A DNA stretch of 64,000 nucleotides, taken from NCBI RefSeq assembly GCF_026011715.1, contig NZ_BRVM01000010.1, forward strand, positions 95,569 through 159,568, written 5' to 3'. Of the stretch, positions 24,780 through 33,248 are shown piece after piece. The first letter of the stretch is position 1. Each line of letters begins with the position of its first letter. This DNA comes from Cytobacillus sp. NCCP-133. Its GTDB lineage: Bacteria; Bacillota; Bacilli; Bacillales; Cytobacillaceae. A program made the position numbers and the translations under genes. A model generated the notes under the pieces. It did no database searches. It saw only the letters and a program-made list of their open reading frames with translations, and was not told where the DNA came from.

Positions 24780-25522
24780 GTTTCCAACACCCCTTTGATA
24801 TAATCCTTTAAATAAACATAATCACCAGCCAAAATTAATGAGATGGCAATAATGTACTTTCTATTTCTCTCTATTGTTTTTCTGCTAAGCGTTACATAGC
24901 TTTCTAGTTGTTTTATTGGAAGCCTTTTCTTTTCAAAAAGGATCGTTTTAAGATCATCATTTTCGACCAGAATCTTGGCAATTTCCATCGCATTTTTTCT
25001 GGCATCCGCATGTTTTGGAGACTGCTCAATCAGATCGTTGAAAGTAAGATCATATGCTTGCAGAATTTGTGTAAACTGCAGGATTTCTTCTCTTCTAAGT
25101 TCTTCATCGGTTTTCTTGCGATAGTCTTCAAGTGACAAGTCTTCTTCTATTGAGGATCCTGGCGATTCATCCTCGTCCAAAATAGAACTCCCATCAAAAC
25201 TTAAGTTCTGATATTTTGCCTGCTTGCGAATATAATCAATGACCCGCCTTTTTATCAATACTTCGGAAAAGCTGATGAGTGAACTTCCTTTTTCTGGAGT
25301 ATATTTCTGAATTGCCTCATTAAAAGCAATGAGGCCAATGCTAAATTCATCATCCGATTCGTGAATATATCTTTTGCATACGGATGAAACGGTTTTAGCA
25401 ATAAACGGTTTATACGAATCAATCAATGCATTATGTAATGCTATATCTCCTTGCTGTATTAGCTCAACTTTCTCTTCAAGCGATCTTTTCCGCTTTTTAG
25501 CCATGAACAATAAACTTAGCAT
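24776..25522 (-). CDS. sigI: RNA polymerase sigma factor SigI
   Basis: A 248-residue sigma-70-like factor of the SigI branch: the conserved KPFIAKTVSSVCKRYI and DDEFSIGLIAFNEAI segments (region 2), EVLIKRRVIDYIRK, and a C-terminal SigI domain with LSRKTIERNRKYIIA. SigI drives heat and cell-wall stress genes. The start is ATG 25522 (MLSLLFMAKK), 6 bases after GAGGTG; the in-frame GTG three codons upstream would sit on that site. Cotranscribed with rsgI. Confidence 0.93.
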   Translation of the reverse strand: MLSLLFMAKKRKRSLEEKVELIQQGDIALHNALIDSYKPFIAKTVSSVCKRYIHESDDEFSIGLIAFNEAIQKYTPEKGSSLISFSEVLIKRRVIDYIRKQAKYQNLSFDGSSILDEDESPGSSIEEDLSLEDYRKKTDEELRREEILQFTQILQAYDLTFNDLIEQSPKHADARKNAMEIAKILVENDDLKTILFEKKRLPIKQLESYVTLSRKTIERNRKYIIAISLILAGDYVYLKDYIKGVLET

Positions 25523-25549
25523 TAGCCTCACCTCTTTTCAAAACACATT

Positions 25550-25584
25550 ATATCATACGATGTTCCAACTGTTTTTTTAAGGGT
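25550..25584 (-). promoter_or_regulatory. sigI promoter, SigI-like plus extended -10
   Basis: On the minus strand ACCCTT followed by an A7 tract (25581 down) and CGTA (25556-25559), 21 bases apart, resembles SigI promoters (C-rich -35 plus A-tract, CG-A -10). A TGATATAAT extended -10 for sigma-A overlaps it. Autoregulation is implied. Confidence 0.5.
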
Positions 25585-25597
25585 GGCTATAGGATGA

Positions 25598-25629
25598 GGA
25601 AAAGAAAGCTGCTAAGCACTTTCTTTTCC
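25598..25629. other. Hairpin between the DUF5667 gene and sigI
   Basis: GGAAAAGAAAG/CTTTCTTTTCC, an 11-bp perfect stem with a 10-base loop and no T-run. It may be a weak terminator or processing site. Confidence 0.45.
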
Positions 25630-25640
25630 TTTGTTCATGA

Positions 25641-26921
25641 CTATTCGTTTTTACCTTTGTTTTCTTTCCCCTTGCCCTTAGCTTCCTGAGCTTTTTCTTT
25701 CCCTTTGTTTGCATGATTCTTTGCTTCTTCTTGTGTTGCTTCAACTTTTTGCGCTTGCTGTTGTTTAGCTGCTGCACGTGCTTCTCTTTCTGCCTTCTTG
25801 GCTTCTTCACGGGCTGCCTTTTCAGCCTCTCTGGCTTCTTCGCGTGCTTTTTTAGCTGTTTCTCTCGCCGCAGCTTCTTTAGCTTTTTCAGCTTCATGTT
25901 CCGCTTTCTTTTCAGCCTTTGCCTCGGATTTTTCTTCTTTTGAAACTTTTACTGGAGCAACAGCTGCAGCACCTTCCTCTTCCTCTTCCGTTTCAGCTAC
26001 AGCATTTGTCTCAACTGCACCTTCTTCGGTTATCCCTTCTTCAACTACAGCCTGATTTTCTTCTGTTGCTTCTTCCGGCTCATCATTTCCAGCATATTCT
26101 TCTTCAAGCTTAGCTAGTTTTTCAGCCCATCTTTCAGTAAATTTTTGAAGATTATTTTCAAGTGCAGTGATTGCTGGATGGTCTTCACCGAATCTTTCTT
26201 TGAATTTCTCCAAATTCTTCTTCATTGAATAAATATTCTGGGCTAGTACTTCTTCTACTTCATCTACTTCATCTACTTCTTCTGAGGAGCCATCATCTTC
26301 AACCGCAGCATCTTCATCATTTGTTTCTTCTTTTGCTGTGTCTTCTTCACCTGCAGCTTCTTCTTCAGCTAACTCGTCATCTATATTTTCTTTTGTGTTG
26401 TCATCGTCAGATTTTAGCTCTTCATTGTCATCATCTTTGTCATCATTTGCAATACTGTCCGCATTTTCTATGTTTTCTAGTGCTTTTTCAATCGCCGTCA
26501 ATGCTTCCTCCTCTTTTCCTTCAGCAAAAAGGGCTTCTGCTTCTGCAAGGCGCTCTGCAGCATATGTAGCTAGTAACTTGGCTTCTTTTTCTTCATCAAA
26601 AGTAAGAGCAAGCTTTATTTTCTCTAATGCAAGCTTTGCAAAGTAGAAGAAGCTCCCAGGCATTAATGACGGCTTTTCAGCTTCTATTCCTTGAAGGTGT
26701 TCCTTTGCATTTTCTACACCTGCAACAGAATCCAGATCTTTTTCTGTTGAAACAGCTAGATCACCAGCAATTTCTGTTTCGAGGTCAACTGTATTATATT
26801 CAGAATCATTATTTTCATTTGCAAAAACACTTGTTGTCGAGAATGTAAATGTTCCTGCAATTACTATAGCTAGTGTGCTCTTGGCAATCTTATTCATTTC
26901 TTTGCTTGATAAAAATTTCAA
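25641..26921 (-). CDS. Secreted DUF5667-type protein with long charged coiled coil
   Basis: A 426-residue protein. TTG 26921 is the start (GGGTGA 6 bases away). Its signal peptide is about 10-34 (IAKSTLAIVIAGTFTFSTTS, cleavage after VFA). Residues about 85-140 (MPGSFFYFAKLALEKIKLAL, TYAAERLAEAEALFAEGK) are the DUF5667 domain. An Asp/Glu-rich segment (about 150-225), a helical segment, and a Lys/Ala/Glu coiled coil to the end follow. The extreme charge suggests a wall- or polymer-associated protein. It lies directly upstream of sigI-rsgI with a similar SigI-like promoter, so it is probably part of that stress response. Confidence 0.75.
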   Translation of the reverse strand: MKFLSSKEMNKIAKSTLAIVIAGTFTFSTTSVFANENNDSEYNTVDLETEIAGDLAVSTEKDLDSVAGVENAKEHLQGIEAEKPSLMPGSFFYFAKLALEKIKLALTFDEEKEAKLLATYAAERLAEAEALFAEGKEEEALTAIEKALENIENADSIANDDKDDDNEELKSDDDNTKENIDDELAEEEAAGEEDTAKEETNDEDAAVEDDGSSEEVDEVDEVEEVLAQNIYSMKKNLEKFKERFGEDHPAITALENNLQKFTERWAEKLAKLEEEYAGNDEPEEATEENQAVVEEGITEEGAVETNAVAETEEEEEGAAAVAPVKVSKEEKSEAKAEKKAEHEAEKAKEAAARETAKKAREEAREAEKAAREEAKKAEREARAAAKQQQAQKVEATQEEAKNHANKGKEKAQEAKGKGKENKGKNE

Positions 26922-26972
26922 AGTCTTTCACCCCATGTTTTTTTTAAGCGGCCGCTTGATTCATTACAAAGT

Positions 26973-27002
26973 TACGGAAATGGGAAGGGGTTTTGTGGGG
27001 GT
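26973..27002 (-). promoter_or_regulatory. SigI-like promoter of the DUF5667 gene
   Basis: On the minus strand ACCCCC then ACAAAA (27002 down) and CGTA (26973-26976), with spacing within a base or two of the sigI promoter. The exact ACCCCC matches the -35 reported for SigI targets as I recall it. Confidence 0.55.
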
Positions 27003-27021
27003 ATAAAAAAAATTTATTTGA

Positions 27022-27074
27022 AAATAGAAAAAAAGCTTTAACAGAACCAGGTCATCTTGGTGTGTTAAAGCTTT
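27022..27074 (-). terminator. Terminator of the 27160 membrane gene
   Basis: AAAGCTTTAACA/TGTTAAAGCTTT, a 12-bp perfect stem followed by T-rich sequence on the minus strand. Confidence 0.75.
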
Positions 27075-27159
27075 CATTATGACTTGCATTGTAAACCTGC
27101 ATAACCCAGTAAGGAGAACATTTATAGCTTTTAGGGATAAAACAAAATGACGCTTGGCT

Positions 27160-27636
27160 TCAATTCTGTACAGCATTCCTCCTCCATTTTAAAAGTATCC
27201 ATCTAATAAAAAATCCTGTAATTAAACCTGGAATAACAAAAATCATAGGAAGAAAGACCGGCCCTACTAATACGCCAAATAAAGTTAGTTTTGTCGAGTA
27301 CATAAGCCCTACAGTTATAAAGTAGGCACTAAATACAAAGGGAAGAAAAGACAATTGTTCGTCTTTTGGCATTGCGCTTCGGTAGGCATCCCACATTGCA
27401 AACATATACAGACACGGGTAGAACATAAGCCATTGATAGTTAAGAACATTGATGGCACTGTTAATTTCCCCCGTAAAGCTAAGCATAATAGCGGAATTGA
27501 AATGGCTGTATATATTAATGATAAATTCAAGCGCAACAAATAAGGTCCCTTTCCAAAGCTGGCCCATTAATAATTGGCTAAAACCGGGAAGTGCAATGCT
27601 CCATAAGACTGCTTCTAGTTTACTGAGATTTTTCAT
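27160..27636 (-). CDS. Hypothetical membrane protein, 158 aa
   Basis: About four hydrophobic helices: IALPGFSQLLMGQLWKGTLF (near 13-32), a second near 34-55, AYFITVGLMYSTKLTLFGV, and PVFLPMIFVIPGLITGFFI near the end, with a basic C-terminus KWRRNAVQN. The PGFSQLLMGQLWKG stretch resembles the glycine/proline entry of TM2-type small membrane proteins, but I would not assign the family. A GTGATAAAAGA sequence precedes the ATG, a mediocre site. Single gene with its own terminator. Confidence 0.65.
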   Translation of the reverse strand: MKNLSKLEAVLWSIALPGFSQLLMGQLWKGTLFVALEFIINIYSHFNSAIMLSFTGEINSAINVLNYQWLMFYPCLYMFAMWDAYRSAMPKDEQLSFLPFVFSAYFITVGLMYSTKLTLFGVLVGPVFLPMIFVIPGLITGFFIRWILLKWRRNAVQN

Positions 27637-27817
27637 TCTTTTATCACCAGCTACAAGTCGATAGTATTATTGTGCTCTGTTCATAAGCCAATTATCAGGT
27701 TTTTTCCAATTATTTTCCTGAAGACGCATTGACAAATATTATGCCATTCCTGAGCTAATTCATTCATATAAGGACAGCTGGATTTATAAATTGCTTCGGC
27801 ATTAATTTAAAAGGAAA

Positions 27818-27850
27818 TTTAAAGACCCCTCTAAAATGAAAGGGGCCTTA
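27818..27850 (-). terminator. Probable terminator of the RND gene
   Basis: GGCCCC and GGGGTC pair around a 12-base loop, followed by TTTAAATTTCC on the minus strand. Confidence 0.5.
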
Positions 27851-27856
27851 AATTGA

Positions 27857-30800
27857 TTAAGATTCTTCATCTTGGTTATGTTTTTTCTTTTCTCTTTCTT
27901 CTTCATTAACAATTTTTAATAATTCTTCAAGCATAGCAGCCATATCATTCCGGCTATATGACCTGGACTCAGCGGCAGGCAGATGATTACTTTCCTGTTC
28001 TGCTTTTCGTACTTCTTCCCTTGTCACTCTTTCTTCAAGGAGATATGCCGGCACTAAATGGCCTTCAGGAGTCGCATACATTTTATTTAAACGTCTTGTA
28101 TCTTTATCAAAGAAACTATATACGACCGGAATGACAAATAATGTAAGAAACGTACTGCTGACCAATCCGCCAATGACCGTGATACCCATGGGCTGATTAA
28201 TTTCGGCTCCCTCTCCAATTCCTAAAGCAAGGGGCACCAATCCGAGTATAGTCGTTAATGCAGTCATTAGGATTGGCCTTGCCCTGTCTTTTACTGAAAC
28301 AACAATGGCATCATAGGTCTTAAGTCCACTTTCTTTCTTTTGATTGATATAGTCTACTATAACAATCGCATTATTGACAACAATCCCAGCGAGTACAATA
28401 ATCCCAATGATTGCAGTAAGACTAATCGGTGTACTGGTTGCAGTTAAAGCAATTGCCACACCAATGATCATCAGAGGGACAGTAAACATAATAACAAACG
28501 GATACTTTAATGACTCAAACTGTGCCGACATGACAAGATATATAAATACAATTGCCAAAATAAATGCCAGTACCATATCATCAATGGAGGATTCAAGCAG
28601 CTCCCTGTCGCCGCTAAATACCACTTCTGTTTCTTCTGGCAAATCGAGGCCGGTGATTTCTTCGTCAACCTCCTTCGAGATTGCGCCCATATTTGTTGAA
28701 GACTTGTACTTCAGTGTAAATTGAACTGCATCCTGCTGGTTAATTCGCTGAATATTAACAGGTCCCTCGCCATTCTCAATATTCGTTACTTCATCTAATG
28801 CAACGTAATTGCCATCAGGCTTTTTAATAAGCAAGGTCTTCAGATTGTTAATATCCTGGGTCACATCTTTATCATACTCAACAAAAACGCCATAAATATT
28901 TGATTCATTGTCAATCATTTGTATTGCATGGTTGCCCCTTGTCACATCATTTACGGCCATTGCTATTTGAGCAGGTGCCAGCCCTTCCTCAAGTGCTCTT
29001 TCCCGGTCCACCGTAATTTGGAGTTCCTCAACCGTATCCATAAGATCCGTTGATAATTCTGTCACATCTTCTAAATCTTTTAATGCATTGTATATTTTAT
29101 CGACATTCTCATTTAAACGATTTGGATCAGTATCTCTGACACTGAAAGTAAGTGTATTTGGCGATGTGCCTGATGATGATTGCATATTGAAGGAAAGATC
29201 CGCACTTTCATTAACTTTAGAAGCTGCCTTCTCCAAATCCTTCTTTATATCATCAACAAATTCAAATGTTGACCGCTCTCGCTGATCCAATTCTTTCATC
29301 TTGATATAAAGCTCAGCAATATTAGCATTTTTCGAGCCTCGGAAGGAACCTTCCTGGGTAGTTCCAATCAGGCTGACATACGCATCAATCTCATCCACTT
29401 CTTTTAGTTCTTCTTCAACTGCAGCAATGACCTTTTCTGTTTCTGATAACGCAGTTCCATTTTCCAGCTCCATACGAACCGTAAAAAACCCTTCATCGGT
29501 ATTCGGCAAAAATTGTGTTCCAACTCTCGTCAATCCAAAGCTTCCTGCTGCAAGAAGCAGCATGGTAATCGCAATAACTGCAGCGCGATTGCGCAGTGAC
29601 CACATAATCGTTCTTTCGAGTATCCTCATTAACCCGGATTCCTGCCTTTTTGCTTCAAGATTTATTTTAGGTGCTTTTAATAAACGGCTCGCAAGCATAG
29701 GAACAACCGTAAGAGCAACTACAAGAGATGCAAAGAGGCTAAATGATATCGTTAGTGCAAATTCTGTAAACAGTTCTCCAATGATCCCTGTAATAAATAC
29801 AACCGGAAGGAATACTGCAACCGTGGTTAGCGTTGAAGCAGTAATGGCTGAACCAACTTCTTTTGCACCTTCACTTGCAGCGGTTTTGGGATCTTTCCCC
29901 ATCGATAAATGCCGGTATATATTTTCGATAACGACGATTGCATTATCCACAAGCATTCCGATTCCAAGCGCAAGACCGCCTAGTGTCATAATGTTTAAAG
30001 TGAAATCAGAAAAATACATCAAAACAAATGTAAAGATGACTGAATACGGGATAGAAATACCAATAATCAGCGGACTCTTTATATTTTTCAAAAAGAAGAA
30101 GAGAACAATCATCGCAAAAGCTCCGCCAAGAAGCAGCGAGTTTGAAATATTTCCTATTGCCAGCTTGATATAATCTCCCTGATCAAATAAAATTTCAGAC
30201 TCTATGTTTTCATATTGATCTTTCTCAAGCAGTTCATCCAGTTTATTGATAAATTCTTCCGATACCTCTGCTGTATTAGCATCCGACTGCTGCAGCACAC
30301 TTAACAACACAGAAGGGGACTGATTGGTCCGAGTAATTGTTCTATCGTCCTGATTTGTTAATTGGACTTCCGAGATATCCTGCAGGCTAACTTTTTCACC
30401 CGTTGCAGGGTTTACGGTAACCGTTAGCTCCTTTAATGTCTCAAGCGAATCAATACTGCTGATAATTCTGGTTGATAGTTCTTTTCCTTCAGTTAATACA
30501 GGATCTCCTGGCATGGAGATATTATTTGACTGAATAACATCCACAACGTCAGACTGGCTTAGTTTATAATTCCGCAATTTTTCTTGGTCAAGCTCAACTC
30601 GCACTTCTTTGATAGCCGTTCCGGACATATTGACGCTGGCTACTCCTTCAACCTTCATGAGCTCCAGATTCAGTTCCTCAGCGAGCTTTCTTAAGGTCTG
30701 GGAATCCTCATCCGCACTCAAAGATAATTGGATGATCGGGAACTGTGACGGATCAAATTTCATGAACCGCGGATCATTAGCATCATCCGGCAGCTGAGTT

Positions 30801-31141
30801 TGATCAAGCCTCTGTATAACCTCACTCTGTATGTCATCAATATTCGTAGTCCAAGAAAATTGCATTAAAATAAAATTAGCGCTTTCCTGAGAGGTAGAGG
30901 TTAGCGTTTTGATTCCAGGCAGTGTAGCCAGATTCTCCTCCAGCGGCTTTGTTACTTTCTCAACTACTTCTTCTGGGCTTGCCCCAGGATAGGAGGTAAC
31001 AACTACGCCAACTGGCGGGTTGATATCTGGTATAAGTTTTAATGGAATATTTAAAAGGGAAACAACCCCTAAAACAAGCACCAAAAACATCGATACCAAT
31101 GTAAATATAGGCCTTCTAATTGAAAAGTCACTTATACGCAC
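27857..31141 (-). CDS. swrC: RND-family efflux permease, SwrC-like
   Basis: A 1094-residue inner-membrane RND pump: MRISDFSIRRPIFTLVSMF (TM1), a large extracytoplasmic loop, TM2-6 about 335-480 with LGIGMLVDNAIVVIENIYRH, a second loop, and TM8-12 with IGIIVLAGIVVNNAIVIVDY. In Bacillus SwrC (YerP) exports surfactin and fatty-acid-like toxins and is needed for swarming. The GTG start at 31141 follows AGGAGCAG. No separate membrane-fusion partner is encoded, usual for Gram-positive RND proteins. The C-terminal 70 residues form a charged cytoplasmic tail. Substrate assignment is by family only. Confidence 0.87.
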   Translation of the reverse strand: MRISDFSIRRPIFTLVSMFLVLVLGVVSLLNIPLKLIPDINPPVGVVVTSYPGASPEEVVEKVTKPLEENLATLPGIKTLTSTSQESANFILMQFSWTTNIDDIQSEVIQRLDQTQLPDDANDPRFMKFDPSQFPIIQLSLSADEDSQTLRKLAEELNLELMKVEGVASVNMSGTAIKEVRVELDQEKLRNYKLSQSDVVDVIQSNNISMPGDPVLTEGKELSTRIISSIDSLETLKELTVTVNPATGEKVSLQDISEVQLTNQDDRTITRTNQSPSVLLSVLQQSDANTAEVSEEFINKLDELLEKDQYENIESEILFDQGDYIKLAIGNISNSLLLGGAFAMIVLFFFLKNIKSPLIIGISIPYSVIFTFVLMYFSDFTLNIMTLGGLALGIGMLVDNAIVVIENIYRHLSMGKDPKTAASEGAKEVGSAITASTLTTVAVFLPVVFITGIIGELFTEFALTISFSLFASLVVALTVVPMLASRLLKAPKINLEAKRQESGLMRILERTIMWSLRNRAAVIAITMLLLAAGSFGLTRVGTQFLPNTDEGFFTVRMELENGTALSETEKVIAAVEEELKEVDEIDAYVSLIGTTQEGSFRGSKNANIAELYIKMKELDQRERSTFEFVDDIKKDLEKAASKVNESADLSFNMQSSSGTSPNTLTFSVRDTDPNRLNENVDKIYNALKDLEDVTELSTDLMDTVEELQITVDRERALEEGLAPAQIAMAVNDVTRGNHAIQMIDNESNIYGVFVEYDKDVTQDINNLKTLLIKKPDGNYVALDEVTNIENGEGPVNIQRINQQDAVQFTLKYKSSTNMGAISKEVDEEITGLDLPEETEVVFSGDRELLESSIDDMVLAFILAIVFIYLVMSAQFESLKYPFVIMFTVPLMIIGVAIALTATSTPISLTAIIGIIVLAGIVVNNAIVIVDYINQKKESGLKTYDAIVVSVKDRARPILMTALTTILGLVPLALGIGEGAEINQPMGITVIGGLVSSTFLTLFVIPVVYSFFDKDTRRLNKMYATPEGHLVPAYLLEERVTREEVRKAEQESNHLPAAESRSYSRNDMAAMLEELLKIVNEEEREKKKHNQDEES

Positions 31142-31297
31142 TCATGCTGCTCCTTTCGATGGCAGTAACTCAGTTCCGTCTTAACTGCCTTTCAAATCCC
31201 TCTTAAAATGGTATAAATACGATATCCATAATGAAAGTCAAATTTACGAATTAACCCATTTTAACTATATAAAAGCTACTAGCACTATGCAAGCAAT

Positions 31298-31345
31298 GAG
31301 TGTGCCTGGAACTGTGTCGAAAAAGTGACAAAGCAGTCCCAGTTA
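31298..31345. repeat. Short repeat-like unit
   Basis: TGTGCCTGGAACTGTGTCGA and AAAGTGACAAAGCAGTCCCA form a unit I recall as scattered in Bacillaceae intergenic DNA. Only one copy is in this window, so this is memory, not evidence. Confidence 0.25.
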
Positions 31346-31351
31346 AAAAGT

Positions 31352-31381
31352 GAAAAAGCAGCTTTAAGCAGCTGCTTTTTC
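31352..31381 (-). terminator. Terminator overlapping the NhaC-family stop codon
   Basis: AAAAAGCAGCT, loop GCTTAA (containing the TAA stop), AGCTGCTTTTT. Confidence 0.8.
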
Positions 31382-32761
31382 ATTGATTTTCGCAATTTTG
31401 ATACCCGTCAAGCCGTAAATTAATGTTATGATTGGACTGAGAAGACAGAAAAATGCAAACGGGAGATAAGCAAGTGTGTCCACTCCTAATACACTTGTAA
31501 GGAAAACACCGCAAACACTCCATGGAACCAAAGGATTAACCACAGTCCCGGCATCCTCAAGAATCCTTGAAAGATTCTTCGATTGCAGCCCTGCTCTTTC
31601 AAATGGCTCCCTAAAAGCATTGCCTGTCAAAAGGATAGATAGGTATTGTTCCCCGACCAAAAAGTTAATGCCGATAGCAGTACCAGCTGCAGAAGCAATT
31701 AGGGCAGGGACACGTGCCAGTATGCCTTTTATTCCTTCAAGCAAAGCTGGAAGAATACCAAGCTTAAGAAATAGTCCCCCCATAGATAAGGCCAAGAGCA
31801 CGAGTGAAATGGAAAACATCATGCTTTCCATCCCACCCCTAGTTAATAATGAGTCTACTTCTTCTAAACCGCTCTCCGAGACATAGCCCGAAAAAAGGAA
31901 TGACAACATTTTTTGTACTCCAAAGCTATCTTGAACAAAAATCGCTATCAGCAATGATGACAATATACCTGAAGAAAGTGTAATGATTGCAGAAACCTTT
32001 TTAATAGCCAATAAAGCAAGGATGGCAAAAGGAATCAGCGAATACCAGTGAACCAGCCCCTGGATGAGCAAGGTTTCTTTCAGCAGGGCAATTTTCGTGA
32101 AATTCGATGCCGCTTCATCGGGAGACACTATAGCAAATAGCACGAGAGAAATACCAAATGCAGGTACTGTCGTCCAGGCCATATTTTTTATATGATCAAA
32201 TAAATCTACTTTTACAGTTGCTGATGCAAGATTGGTTGTATCAGATAAAGGAGACATTTTATCCCCGAAAAACGCTCCGGAAATAACAGCACCAGCTGTA
32301 ATGGCCTCAGACAGGTCCAAAGCGGAGCTAACGCCCATAAACGCAACTCCCAGAGTAGCTGCTGTTGTCAGCGAGCTTCCGATACTCATGCCAATTACCG
32401 ATGCCACAACAAAGACAATCGCATAAAAAAACTTTCCATTGACAGCTTCCAAAGCCAAGTATATAAAAGTGGGAATGGTCCCGCTCGCCATCCAGCTGCT
32501 GATCAGCATTCCGATAAAGAAAAAAATAAAAATGGCTCCTAGTCCGGATTTTGCTCCTTCAACCAGCCCATTTTCAAGCTCTTTAACAGATACCTTTTTC
32601 ATTAGGCCGTATGCAAATAAACCCATAATCGCAAATACAACCGGTATATGCGGAACTGATCCTGCAAAAATAATTGAATAGCTGATACCACCTAAAATAA
32701 TTAAAGTGACAATTAGTGCCTCCAAGGGCTTTAAACGCAAAGCTGCATGATCCTGATGCAT
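31364..32761 (-). CDS. NhaC-family transporter under T-box control (probable tyrosine transporter)
   Basis: A 465-residue, about 12-span protein of the NhaC Na+/H+ antiporter family: IGSSLTTAATLGVAFMGVSS, GAVISGAFFGDKMSPLSDTT (the family's conserved core with Asp/Lys), GRLFLKLG-like repeats, and DAGTVVNPLVPWSVCG. The annotation would be antiporter, but a T-box leader precedes it, and NhaC-family genes under tyrosine T-boxes have been proposed to be tyrosine carriers. AGGAGG is 8 bases before ATG 32761. I infer Na+- or H+-coupled amino acid movement; not shown by sequence alone. Confidence 0.8.
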   Translation of the reverse strand: MHQDHAALRLKPLEALIVTLIILGGISYSIIFAGSVPHIPVVFAIMGLFAYGLMKKVSVKELENGLVEGAKSGLGAIFIFFFIGMLISSWMASGTIPTFIYLALEAVNGKFFYAIVFVVASVIGMSIGSSLTTAATLGVAFMGVSSALDLSEAITAGAVISGAFFGDKMSPLSDTTNLASATVKVDLFDHIKNMAWTTVPAFGISLVLFAIVSPDEAASNFTKIALLKETLLIQGLVHWYSLIPFAILALLAIKKVSAIITLSSGILSSLLIAIFVQDSFGVQKMLSFLFSGYVSESGLEEVDSLLTRGGMESMMFSISLVLLALSMGGLFLKLGILPALLEGIKGILARVPALIASAAGTAIGINFLVGEQYLSILLTGNAFREPFERAGLQSKNLSRILEDAGTVVNPLVPWSVCGVFLTSVLGVDTLAYLPFAFFCLLSPIITLIYGLTGIKIAKINEKAAA

Positions 32762-32799
32762 CTTGTATTCCTCCTAAAATGAATAGCTTGATAACTAAG

Positions 32800-33005
32800 C
32801 AAAACAAAAAGAGCCCTCTCGTCTTTTAGGGACGAAGAGCTCCGCGGTACCACCCTAATTGATAAGCCATTTGGCCTATCCACTTTAATACAAATAATGT
32901 CCTTTTTAATGCAGGTATACTTCAACCAATTGCTGCCTGGATTTTCAGCTCCCATCCAGTCTCTGCTTGCTGCCGGCAATTAATCTACTGATCTGCGGAC
33001 ATGTT
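32800..33005 (-). promoter_or_regulatory. T-box riboswitch, tyrosine specifier likely
   Basis: On the minus strand: stem I closed by ATGTCC/GGACAT, the AGAGACTGGATGGGAGCTG distal region, the T-box AGGGTGGTACCGCGG (about 32842-32856), and a terminator GAGCTCTTCGTC/GACGAGAGGGCTC then T5. In the specifier loop GAAGTATACC (32914-32923) both possible registers, TAT and TAC, are tyrosine codons. Uncharged tRNA-Tyr should switch the gene on. Confidence 0.9.
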
Positions 33006-33211
33006 AATTTGAGATTCAAATTTATTCCACTTTTAAACTTAAACGCTTTTTAGCGTTAAAGCGTGCCTGCTACTAATATATTATTAAATTGAATATATGT
33101 CAAGAGGAATTAATAGGAGATTTTCAGATGCGTTATGGGGTCTATTCATTTTTGCATGCGGATTCTCTCTTTGCTTATAGTGTGTTTTACTAGTTGCCTC
33201 TCCACCATTCC
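33006..33211. other. Leader and spacer upstream of the T-box
   Basis: AACGCTAAAAAGCGTT (about 33043-33058) forms a small hairpin at the 5' side of the T-box. Otherwise nothing recognised. Confidence 0.4.
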
Positions 33212-33247
33212 AAACAAAAACACGGCCCCAAAACGAGGCCGCTTTCC
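33212..33247 (-). terminator. Terminator after prfC
   Basis: CGGCC, loop TCGTTTTGG, GGCCG then TGTTTTTGTTT on the minus strand. Confidence 0.6.
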
Positions 33248-33248
33248 C

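Noticed and set aside
25577..25897. Lys/Arg/Gln-rich 106-codon frame overlapping the DUF5667 gene
   Set aside because: Alternate frame of a Lys/Ala/Glu repeat; no start signal of its own.
26964..27176. 70-codon minus-strand frame upstream of the DUF5667 gene
   Set aside because: It runs through a terminator and the SigI-like promoter and has no ribosome site.
29427..30173. 248-codon plus-strand frame inside the RND pump gene
   Set aside because: Exactly antisense to a clear coding region; Ser/Ile/Pro-rich shadow of codon bias.
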